DNA from: HGM05190 sp964394205 | Lineage (GTDB): Bacteria; Bacteroidota; Bacteroidia; Bacteroidales; Muribaculaceae | DNA: 6,159 nt | NCBI GenBank assembly: GCA_964394205.1 | Contig: CAYMVS010000085.1 | Coordinates: 1 to 6,159 of the forward strand | Reading direction: 5' to 3' | In this document: piece by piece, positions 1-6,159 of the stretch | Layout of the letters: every line of letters starts with the position of its first letter | How positions within the stretch are numbered: position 1 is the stretch's first letter | The notes under the pieces: generated by a model | Told to the model about the DNA's origin: nothing | Database searches by the model: none | The model's input: only the letters and a program-made list of their open reading frames with translations | Translations under genes and position numbers: made by a program

Positions 1-1460
1 ACGAGCACGGTGAGTGTTATGTGACTGTCGACGGCCATGAAGCCGACCTTGATTTGGGTCATTATGAGCGTTTTACAAATGTTCAGACAACCCGCGCCAA
101 CAATGTCACCACCGGGCGCATCTATCAGAACGTGATAGAAAAAGAGCGCCGCGGCGACTACCTTGGCAAGACGGTACAGATCATTCCCCACATCACCGAC
201 GAGATCAAACGCAACGTCAAGCTGCTCGGCAACACCGGCAAGTTTGACTTTGTCATAACCGAGATCGGCGGCACTGTGGGCGACATCGAGTCGCTCCCGT
301 TTCTCGAGGCCGTCCGGCAGCTCAGGTGGGAGCTTGGCAACAATTGTGCCTGCATCCATCTGACCTACGTCCCCTTTATCCATGCGGCCAAAGAGCTCAA
401 GACCAAACCCACCCAACACTCTGTAAAAAGCCTGCAGGAAGTTGGTATCCAGCCCGATATACTTGTGCTCCGAACCGAGCACGACATCCCGGTGCCGATG
501 AGACGCAAGATAGCCCAGTTCTGCAACGTGTCGCCCGATGCTGTCATCCAGTCAATCGACGTCCCCTCGATCTATGAGGTCCCCCTGTCGATGCACCGCC
601 AGCATCTCGACGAGATCGTGATGCAGAAGACCGGAGTGCCGGTCGAGGGTGAGCCCCACATGCAGCCCTGGCTCGACTTTGTCGACAAAATGAAACGCGC
701 CACCGAGACGGTGACCATAGGGATTGTCGGCAAATATGTAGAACTTCAGGATGCCTACAAGTCGATCAACGAGTCGCTGTTTCACGCCTCGGTCTATAAC
801 GACCGCCGCCTCGACCTGCGATACATTCACTCGGAGAAACTGAACGAGGCCAATGCCGCCGAGCTGCTCGGCGACCTCGATGGCGTGATCATAGCCCCGG
901 GGTTTGGCCAGCGTGGCATCGAGGGCAAATTTGTGGCCCTCAAGTGGTGTCGCGAGAATGATATACCAACCTTTGGCATCTGTCTCGGCATGCAGTGCAT
1001 GGTGATAGAGTATGCCCGCGACGTGTTGGGACTGACCGAGGCCAACTCAACCGAGATGAACCCCACCACGCCCTACAATGTCATCGACCTGATGGAGGAG
1101 CAAAAGTCAATCTCCAACCTGGGTGGCACGATGCGCCTGGGGGCCTACGACTGTGACCTCGACCCCGACTCGACGGCAGCCCGCGCTTACGGCAAGACAC
1201 GCGTCAGCGAGCGCCATCGCCACCGCTTTGAGTTCAACAACGACTACCGCGAGCGCTTTGAGCAGGCCGGCATGAAATGTGTGGGGCGCAATCCCGAGAC
1301 CGGTCTTGTCGAGGTTGTCGAGATTGCCGGCAAGCGATGGATGGTCGGCACCCAGTATCACCCCGAGTACTCGTCGACGGTGCTCAACCCGGCGCCGCTG
1401 TTTGTAGATTTCATCAAGGCCGCCATCGACTACCGTCGTCAGCGTCTGTTAAACAAGTAA
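1..1460 (+). CDS. pyrG: CTP synthase (glutamine-hydrolysing), 5'-truncated by the window edge
   Basis: PyrG makes CTP from UTP, ATP and glutamine in the cytosol, the last step of de novo pyrimidine nucleotide synthesis. The frame is open from base 3 (EHGECYVTVDG, matching the family's QHGE(V)FVT(E)DG segment). The GTG at base 21 is therefore an internal Val codon, not the start. About 55 N-terminal residues, including the P-loop (GGVVSSLGKG in E. coli), lie off the window. Visible amidoligase-domain motifs are DLDLGHYERF, KERRGDYLG, TVQIIPHIT, EIGGTVGDIESLPFLEA and KTKPTQHSV. The glutaminase (class I GATase) domain begins near base 710 with TIGIVGKYVEL. Its nucleophile Cys is in GICLGMQ (codon 981-983), and the His and Glu of the triad are in YHPEYSST (codons 1359-1361 and 1365-1367). 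LGGTMRLG and ERHRHRFEFNN are also intact. The estimated full length of about 540 residues is normal. yidC follows after 20 bases, so co-transcription is likely. The promoter is outside the window. Confidence 0.98.
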   Translation, partial: EHGECYVTVDGHEADLDLGHYERFTNVQTTRANNVTTGRIYQNVIEKERRGDYLGKTVQIIPHITDEIKRNVKLLGNTGKFDFVITEIGGTVGDIESLPFLEAVRQLRWELGNNCACIHLTYVPFIHAAKELKTKPTQHSVKSLQEVGIQPDILVLRTEHDIPVPMRRKIAQFCNVSPDAVIQSIDVPSIYEVPLSMHRQHLDEIVMQKTGVPVEGEPHMQPWLDFVDKMKRATETVTIGIVGKYVELQDAYKSINESLFHASVYNDRRLDLRYIHSEKLNEANAAELLGDLDGVIIAPGFGQRGIEGKFVALKWCRENDIPTFGICLGMQCMVIEYARDVLGLTEANSTEMNPTTPYNVIDLMEEQKSISNLGGTMRLGAYDCDLDPDSTAARAYGKTRVSERHRHRFEFNNDYRERFEQAGMKCVGRNPETGLVEVVEIAGKRWMVGTQYHPEYSSTVLNPAPLFVDFIKAAIDYRRQRLLNK

Positions 1461-1480
1461 CATATAACAAAATCAAATAA
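1461..1480 (+). promoter_or_regulatory. A-rich pyrG-yidC intergenic gap acting as the yidC translation leader
   Basis: This 20-base gap is almost entirely A and T with a few C and has no GGAGG-like Shine-Dalgarno sequence before the yidC ATG. A-rich leaders without an SD are usual in Bacteroidota, so this supports the chosen ATG rather than counting against it. No terminator hairpin and no TAnnTTTG-type promoter box is present, which argues for read-through from pyrG. Confidence 0.45.
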
Positions 1481-3592
1481 ATGGACAAGAACACCCTTTG
1501 GGGCTTACTGTTGATGGCAGCCGTCCTGTTTGGCTTCATGTATCTCAACAAGCCCTCCGAGCAACAGCTCGCCGAGCGTCAGGCCCAGCTTGAGGCTCAA
1601 CAACGCGCCGACAGCCTGACAACCGCCGGGGCGCCCGCGCTTGCTCTCGACTCGATCACACAGGCCGAGGCTACGGGCATCGCCGCGACCATAAAGGAGC
1701 TCGGCACACGCGACACCTCAACCGGCGTCACCACGCTCGACATTGACCACGTGAAGCTCACCGTCGGTGCCGACCAACGTGTGGCCGGAGAAATCACAAT
1801 CGACGGGGGCGCGGTTATCCCCGCGGCCGATGTGGTCTACAACAACCTGTCGGCAATCTCGGTGCCGGCGGCTCAGAAAGCGCTTGCCACACTGCGCGCG
1901 GCCCTTCAGGACGCCACCCGCTACCGTGGTTTCGCCCGCTATCTGCATGGTGACTCGGCTGTGACACGCCTCGAGAACGACCTTATAAGCCTCGACCTGT
2001 CAAACAAGGGTGGCATCATTGCAAACGCTTCACTCAAAGAGTATAACCGCTATGACTCGGTACCGGTGCAGCTTATGGCTCCCGGCGAGACCGGCTACAG
2101 CTTCATCCTCTCGAGCGACGACCAACATTTTGACACCCGCGAGTTTTATTTCAAGCCGGTGGTTGAAAACGACTCGACTGTTCTGATGGCTCTCGACCTG
2201 GGTAACGGAGCCACATGGGGTTTGCGCTACACCCTCCCCAAAAACTCCTACACCGTCAAGATGGATGTCGTACAGAAAGATATGGCACAGGTGATTCCGA
2301 CAAACATCTCGGAGATGGAGTTTGTCTGGAACGACCGCCTGCACCGCAACGAGGCCGGCCGCATGTTTGAAGAGCGCAACAGCTCGATTGCCTACATGAT
2401 GGGCGACGGCGATGTCGACAATCTCAGCGAGAGCAGCGACGACGGCGAGGAGGTCAACGAGAAACTGCGCTGGATTGCATGTAAAAACCAATTTTTCTCG
2501 GCCGTGCTAATTGCACAGACCCCATTTACATCGGCCAGCCTGGAGAGCACGGTGCTCAAGGATGATCCTCTTTATCTAAAGCAGATGGACATCAAAACGA
2601 CCCTTGAATACTCGTCGACCCACGCCAACCCCGCCTCGTTCACCTTCTATCTGGGGCCCAACTCATATCCCCTGCTCGACGAGATTGAAGACGAGATCGT
2701 GCCCGAGCAGAATCTGCACCTGACCAAACTGGTGCCATTAGGCTGGACACTGTTCCGTTGGATCAACACATGGATTGTCATCCCGGTGTTTGACTTCCTG
2801 GGTCAATTCTCTCTCAACTATGGCATCATCATCCTGCTGCTGACCATCTTCATCAAGATCATCCTCTTCCCGTTCACCTACAAGAGCTATCAGTCACAGG
2901 CCAAGATGCGCATCCTTGCACCCGAGATAAAGGCTATCAATGAGAAATATCCGGGCAACGACAACGCCATGAAGCGCCAGCAGGAGACCATGGCGCTGTA
3001 CACACGCGCCGGCGCCAACCCGATGTCGGGCTGCCTGCCGCTGCTGCTGCAGATGCCTATCCTCATCGCCATGTTCAACTTCTTCCCCTCGGCCATCGAG
3101 CTGCGCGGCCAGTCGTTCCTGTGGGCCCACGACCTGTCGGCACCCGATGCCATTGTTTCATGGACAACCAACATCCCGTTCATCTCATCTACTTTTGGCA
3201 ACCACATAAGCCTCTTCTGCCTGTTGATGACCGTCACCAACATCCTCTACACCTATATCAATATGCAGTCTCAGGCACAGACCGCCTCGATGCCCGGCAT
3301 GAAGTGGATGATGTACCTGATGCCGCTGATGTTCCTGGTGTTCTTCAACAACTATGCCGCCGCCCTGAGCTATTATTATTTCCTTTCACTGCTCATCACC
3401 ATTGTCCAGACATGGGTTGTTCGTCGGGTGATAAGCGAGGAGAAAGTTCGTGCCACCATGAAAGCAAATGCCAAGAAACCGCGCAAGAAGAGTGGTTTCA
3501 TGGCTCGCCTGGAGGAGGCCCAGCGCCGTCAGCAACAGCTTCTCAAAGAGCAGGAGCGCCAGCGCGCCGGCGGTAAAGGAAAACGCAAATAA
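1481..3592 (+). CDS. yidC: Membrane protein insertase YidC, extended Bacteroidota form
   Basis: YidC inserts and folds inner-membrane proteins, alone or with SecYEG. At 703 residues it exceeds E. coli YidC (548) and, from memory, Bacteroides homologues (around 620). Layout: N-terminal TM1 at about residues 5-22; a charged Gln/Glu/Ala-rich linker to about 60; an extra segment at about 62-160; a large periplasmic beta domain from about 162 (ENDLISLDLSNKGG) to 410; an amphipathic helix near 425-440; and the conserved five-TM core. The core has TM2 at about 447-467, a cytoplasmic hairpin at 468-515 (QAKMRILAPEIKAI), TM3 at 517-537 (GCLPLLLQMPILIAMF), the WAHDLSAPD loop at 548-556, TM4 at about 576-594 and TM5/TM6 at 610-648. 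Lys459 in IFIKIILFP takes the place of the groove Arg (E. coli Arg366). The tail at 660-703 is rich in Lys and Arg, as expected for ribosome contact. The ATG was chosen because MDKNT starts directly before TM1. It sits in a probable operon between pyrG and the PL4 lyase gene. Confidence 0.97.
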   Translation: MDKNTLWGLLLMAAVLFGFMYLNKPSEQQLAERQAQLEAQQRADSLTTAGAPALALDSITQAEATGIAATIKELGTRDTSTGVTTLDIDHVKLTVGADQRVAGEITIDGGAVIPAADVVYNNLSAISVPAAQKALATLRAALQDATRYRGFARYLHGDSAVTRLENDLISLDLSNKGGIIANASLKEYNRYDSVPVQLMAPGETGYSFILSSDDQHFDTREFYFKPVVENDSTVLMALDLGNGATWGLRYTLPKNSYTVKMDVVQKDMAQVIPTNISEMEFVWNDRLHRNEAGRMFEERNSSIAYMMGDGDVDNLSESSDDGEEVNEKLRWIACKNQFFSAVLIAQTPFTSASLESTVLKDDPLYLKQMDIKTTLEYSSTHANPASFTFYLGPNSYPLLDEIEDEIVPEQNLHLTKLVPLGWTLFRWINTWIVIPVFDFLGQFSLNYGIIILLLTIFIKIILFPFTYKSYQSQAKMRILAPEIKAINEKYPGNDNAMKRQQETMALYTRAGANPMSGCLPLLLQMPILIAMFNFFPSAIELRGQSFLWAHDLSAPDAIVSWTTNIPFISSTFGNHISLFCLLMTVTNILYTYINMQSQAQTASMPGMKWMMYLMPLMFLVFFNNYAAALSYYYFLSLLITIVQTWVVRRVISEEKVRATMKANAKKPRKKSGFMARLEEAQRRQQQLLKEQERQRAGGKGKRK

Positions 3593-3614
3593 CTTCAACC
3601 AATCCTAATATATC
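3593..3614 (+). promoter_or_regulatory. Short yidC-lyase intergenic gap without terminator or Shine-Dalgarno sequence
   Basis: These 22 bases separate the yidC stop from the lyase ATG. They are AT-rich just before the ATG (cctaatatatc), carry no purine-rich ribosome binding site, and are too short for an intrinsic terminator plus a full promoter. The simplest reading is that the lyase gene is translated from the yidC message. A promoter inside the 3' end of yidC cannot be excluded by eye. Confidence 0.4.
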
Positions 3615-5546
3615 ATGACAAAAAAAATCCTATCCATCTGTCTTCTTGCCTCGTCGCTCTTTGCATGGGCCGAGGGTGAGGTGACTGTCGACCTCAAGTC
3701 GACCCGTTCATGCACCATGTCAAACGGGTTGATCACACTCACGATCGGCACCTCCGGTCAAGGTTCAAAACTTGTTCTCAACTCTTACAGTACCTCCAAA
3801 AACCTCCTTGCCAGCAACGGCATCTATTTTGACTATACCTCCAATAAAAACCGTGCTCTCTCGGCAACAAAAGCCGAGATCGTAAAGCAGACCGACGACT
3901 ATGTCGAGGTGGTCTACACCAGCGGTGCCAATGCCGCCCTCCCCACCTACAAGCATGGCTACATACTCCGTAAAGGCGAGAGCTGCGTTTACACCTATGT
4001 TATTGTAGAGGGCAACTCGGGCCACTTTGGCGACAAGGGTGTCGGTGCCATCAAGGAGACACGCGTGTGCACCCGTCTGGCCTCCGACTTTCTTGACGGA
4101 TATGTCGACGAGGTGATGCAGGGCACCATCCCCTCCAACAGTGTGATGCAGAATGTCGAGAGCGACGGTACCTCCAACCCCAACTATGTGCAGGATGCCA
4201 CCTACCGCTTGCCCGACGGGACCATCTACACCAAATATAACTGGGCGCAGTTTATTGCCCAAGACGACTTTCACGGACTGATGAACGGCAAGGTTGGCGT
4301 CTGGAACATCCCCGTCAGCTATGAGTGGCTCAATGGCGGCCCCCTGCGTCAGGAGCTGACGGTCCACGCCACCGGCAAGTCACCGATCACCATCCAGATG
4401 CTTCAGGGCGAGCACCTCGGGGCGTCGTCACAGAATTACCCCGACAACTTCCGTCAGATCTTCGGCCCGTTTGCCATCTACGTCAACTCGGGCTCACGCG
4501 ACCAGATGATTGCCGATGCACGCGCCAAAGCGTCTGCCTTACAGGCCGAGTGGCCCTTCGCGTGGTTTGAAAACGATCTTTATCCTCTCGACCGCTCGAG
4601 TGTAACGGGAAAAATCAATGTCACCACCGGTCAGCCAAACAGCGACATCCAGGTCGTGCTCGCCCAACCGGGTGGAAATCTGTTAAGCCAGGGTGGCGAC
4701 TACATATTCTGGACCAAGACCGATGAAGACGGCAACTTTGAGATCAAAAACGTGCGCCCCGGCAACTATACACTCTATGCCTACGCCACCACCGGCACCA
4801 TCACCGAGCAATATGAGAAAAACGGTATAAAAGTAGTGGCCGGTCAAACCGAGCTTGGCACTCTCGACTGGGCTCCCGAGACCTACGCCAACCTGCTTTG
4901 GAACATTGGCGAGAACAATCGCCGTGCCGACGGTTTCAACCGCAGCGACGAGCCGCGCTCATACGAGGCGCGCGATGCCAACCCTGCCAACCTTGAGTTT
5001 GTGATTGGCCAGAGCGACCCCGCCACCGACTGGTATAACGCTCAAAACACCAACGGCACATGGACTGTGAAATTCAATCTTGACAAGACATATACCGGCG
5101 ACGCCAAGTTTACAGCCTCGATTGCCGGTGTCTCCAACTCGCCCGGCGTCTCCATCAAGGTCAACGGCACCCAGGTTGGCTCGTGGAGCCTGAATGATGA
5201 CGGCTCGCTGCGCCGCAGCGCCACTCAGGCCGGACGTCATCGCCTCAACAGTGTCAAGTTTGACGCCTCGCTGCTCAAAGAGGGCGAGAACACGCTGACA
5301 CTGACCGCATCCAACTGCAAGTCAGGCTCGGGAATACTCTACGACTGCATCAAGCTCGAGGCCGGCGAGCAACTGTCGGCCGGTGTCAACGACATCGCTA
5401 TCGACAACGATGATGCCGCCCCCTACGAGGTCTACACCATCACCGGTGTTAAAGTCGGCTCATTCAACTCATTGGAAGGTCTTGACCTGAACCACGGTCT
5501 TTACATCTATCGCAAAGGCTCGCTCTCAGGCAAAATCAAATTCTAA
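3615..5546 (+). CDS. Secreted rhamnogalacturonan lyase, polysaccharide lyase family 4, with T9SS-like C-terminal tail
   Basis: Family PL4 enzymes cut the rhamnose-galacturonic acid backbone of pectic rhamnogalacturonan-I by beta-elimination. Residues 1-19 form a signal peptide (KK, hydrophobic core, AWA before Glu20). The beta-sandwich catalytic domain spans about 22-312, with SNGLITLTI, KVGVWNIP, EWLNGGPLRQEL and QIFGPFAIYVN. These match the pattern of plant and bacterial RG lyases (GFWQI, GGPLKQ, VFGPVFVYLN). His220 in DFHGLMNG fits the position of the conserved family His. A fibronectin-III-like module follows at about 327-418 (YIFWTKTDEDGNFEIKNVRPG), then a jelly-roll CBM-like module at about 427-583 (LLWNIGE, FVIGQSDPATDWY, GILYDCIKLEA). 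Residues 604-643 (YEVYTITGVKV, then HGLYIYRKG) look like a type-A T9SS sorting domain. So export by Sec, then release to or display on the surface, is inferred. The ATG was chosen because it opens directly on the signal peptide. Only 22 bases separate it from yidC, and a terminator follows. No other pectin gene is visible. Family assignment is firm; exact substrate is inferred. Confidence 0.92.
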   Translation: MTKKILSICLLASSLFAWAEGEVTVDLKSTRSCTMSNGLITLTIGTSGQGSKLVLNSYSTSKNLLASNGIYFDYTSNKNRALSATKAEIVKQTDDYVEVVYTSGANAALPTYKHGYILRKGESCVYTYVIVEGNSGHFGDKGVGAIKETRVCTRLASDFLDGYVDEVMQGTIPSNSVMQNVESDGTSNPNYVQDATYRLPDGTIYTKYNWAQFIAQDDFHGLMNGKVGVWNIPVSYEWLNGGPLRQELTVHATGKSPITIQMLQGEHLGASSQNYPDNFRQIFGPFAIYVNSGSRDQMIADARAKASALQAEWPFAWFENDLYPLDRSSVTGKINVTTGQPNSDIQVVLAQPGGNLLSQGGDYIFWTKTDEDGNFEIKNVRPGNYTLYAYATTGTITEQYEKNGIKVVAGQTELGTLDWAPETYANLLWNIGENNRRADGFNRSDEPRSYEARDANPANLEFVIGQSDPATDWYNAQNTNGTWTVKFNLDKTYTGDAKFTASIAGVSNSPGVSIKVNGTQVGSWSLNDDGSLRRSATQAGRHRLNSVKFDASLLKEGENTLTLTASNCKSGSGILYDCIKLEAGEQLSAGVNDIAIDNDDAAPYEVYTITGVKVGSFNSLEGLDLNHGLYIYRKGSLSGKIKF

Positions 5547-5570
5547 CACGTCTCGACCAACATTAAATAG

Positions 5571-5607
5571 CGGGCGGAACCCTCACGCGGGGCTCCGCTC
5601 GTTTTCT
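5571..5607 (+). terminator. Intrinsic terminator of the pyrG-yidC-lyase unit
   Basis: The left arm cgggcggaaccc (5571-5582) pairs with gggctccgctcg (5590-5601) across a 7-base loop (tcacgcg). The 12 positions give ten Watson-Crick pairs, one G-U and one A-C mismatch. TTTTCTT follows at once, and an A-rich stretch precedes the stem (attaaat). It lies 24 bases after the lyase stop codon. On the minus strand the hairpin is followed only by CTATTTAATG, so it would be at best a weak terminator for the convergent gene. Confidence 0.88.
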
Positions 5608-5653
5608 TGTCGTTATCCGAATCGACATGCCTGCACTTTGAGCAGCCCGTGAA

Positions 5654-6159
5654 TCATTCTTTTGAAAATCCTATAAACCAAAAGGTTTGAGGGGCGGGGC
5701 GACTGTCGCATGGTCTAAACGAGATGCCGGCACCCGACAAAGACAATTCCATCCAGCAGGTGTTGCCCGTTGGTCCCTGCCGGAAATATCCTTTTGAATT
5801 GTAACTGAGATTTTCCTCACCTTTGACCGGAAGTAAAAGAGCTTTTGTGTCGCTGCCGTGCAGATATAACGCCATTGGTGCCGGCCCCCACCCGTTCAGC
5901 CAGGGTAACCCGATCAGAGCGGTGTCGGGCTGGTCCTGACAGGTGTCAACTTCAAATTGGCCTAAACTGATGCCGTCAACATAGGCCACAAATGCTGTCG
6001 AGTATGTCAAAGTCAGCACAACCCCGGTTTCCTTGCATTTAAACTGTGGTTTGTTTCTAAAGAACTTCTTCAGGGTCTTTTCCGATTCTATAACAGTCGG
6101 GACTACCGGAGTACCGGCAACAGCGACATTGGGATTTTCGGGAATGTAAATACTTAAAT
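5654..6159 (-). CDS. Hypothetical protein, C-terminal part of a gene open past the window edge
   Basis: I do not recognise this protein. Reading the minus strand inward from the right edge, the frame is open for 167 codons to a TGA at 5654-5656. The GTG at 6017-6019 is only the first start-like codon inside the window. About 46 protein-like codons upstream of it (ending KKFFRNKPQFKCKETGV) are also open, so the real start is probably off the window. The visible part has no obvious membrane segment and alternates hydrophobic and polar residues (VVLTLTYSTAFVAYVDG, ISLGQFEVDTC), suggesting a beta-rich fold. It contains four Cys, many Gly and Pro, and aromatic residues near the end (TFWFIGF). A hand count over 5701-6120 gives about 51% G+C, against about 57-62% on single lines sampled in yidC and pyrG. 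This gene may therefore have a different history. It converges on the operon. A random open frame of this length is unlikely, but gene status rests on that and on composition alone. Confidence 0.6.
   Translation of the reverse strand, partial: LSIYIPENPNVAVAGTPVVPTVIESEKTLKKFFRNKPQFKCKETGVVLTLTYSTAFVAYVDGISLGQFEVDTCQDQPDTALIGLPWLNGWGPAPMALYLHGSDTKALLLPVKGEENLSYNSKGYFRQGPTGNTCWMELSLSGAGISFRPCDSRPAPQTFWFIGFSKE

Noticed and set aside
21..23. GTG as the start codon of the CTP synthase gene
   Set aside because: The same frame is open upstream to base 3 and encodes EHGECY, which continues the conserved family sequence. The gene is cut by the window edge.
2030..2491. 153-codon minus-strand open frame inside yidC
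   Set aside because: It is antisense to the conserved periplasmic domain of YidC, and the Val/His/Ala-rich translation is typical of a shadow frame.
3190..3197. TACTTTTG, matching the Bacteroidota -7 box pattern TAnnTTTG, inside yidC
   Set aside because: No TTTG-like -33 box stands at the right distance upstream, it lies over 400 bases before the lyase start, and it encodes conserved YidC sequence.
3615..3680. Lipoprotein signal at Cys9 of the lyase leader
   Set aside because: The residues before Cys9 (LSI) do not fit a lipobox, which needs a small residue just before Cys, and the Cys falls too early. A standard AWA cleavage site after residue 19 fits better.
23..3692. The string gactgtcgac occurring at about 23 and about 3682
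   Set aside because: Both copies encode V-T-V-D in unrelated proteins with no extended similarity around them. This is coincidental codon use, not a repeat.
3765..4367. 200-codon minus-strand open frame inside the lyase gene
   Set aside because: It lies entirely antisense to a well-supported PL4 gene. Long antisense frames are common in GC-rich coding DNA, and its translation resembles no family I know.
5675..5688. Small hairpin aaacc-aaaa-ggttt near the end of the minus-strand gene
   Set aside because: It has only five pairs, is AT-rich, lies inside the coding frame and has no proper T-run, so it is probably chance.
6017..6019. GTG as the start of the minus-strand hypothetical gene
   Set aside because: The frame stays open to the window edge with about 46 protein-like codons upstream. 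No ribosome binding context favours this GTG, so it is more likely an internal Val.

Overview
The window looks like a chromosomal piece from a Bacteroidales bacterium. The evidence is a pyrG-yidC gene pair, a YidC of the Bacteroidota type (long periplasmic domain, Lys in the hydrophilic groove), a secreted enzyme ending in a type IX secretion (T9SS)-like C-terminal tail, and A/T-rich gaps before start codons with no clear Shine-Dalgarno sequence. The fairly high GC of the genes and the gut-type carbohydrate enzyme would fit Muribaculaceae or a relative. That family assignment is inference and was not tested.

Layout: bases 1-5546 hold three same-strand genes separated by only 20 and 22 bases, probably one transcription unit. 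They are the 3' nine-tenths of pyrG (CTP synthase), a complete yidC (inner-membrane insertase, 703 aa, longer than usual) and a complete secreted family PL4 rhamnogalacturonan lyase (643 aa). A GC-rich hairpin followed by a T-run at 5571-5607 closes the unit. The rest of the window, 5654-6159, is covered by the 3' part of a minus-strand gene of unknown function. It is open past the window edge, convergent to the operon and lower in GC.

Functional picture: PyrG makes CTP for nucleic acids and phospholipid precursors, and YidC inserts and folds inner-membrane proteins. These are housekeeping roles. The lyase is an accessory enzyme that cleaves the rhamnogalacturonan-I backbone of pectin outside the cytoplasm. 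It sits directly behind the housekeeping pair, and no SusC/SusD-like or other polysaccharide-utilisation gene is visible in the window. No RNA gene, mobile element, CRISPR array or repeat family was seen. I find no convincing new multi-gene system. The points most worth checking are the operon placement and tail of the lyase, the extra N-terminal segment of YidC, and the unrecognised minus-strand gene.
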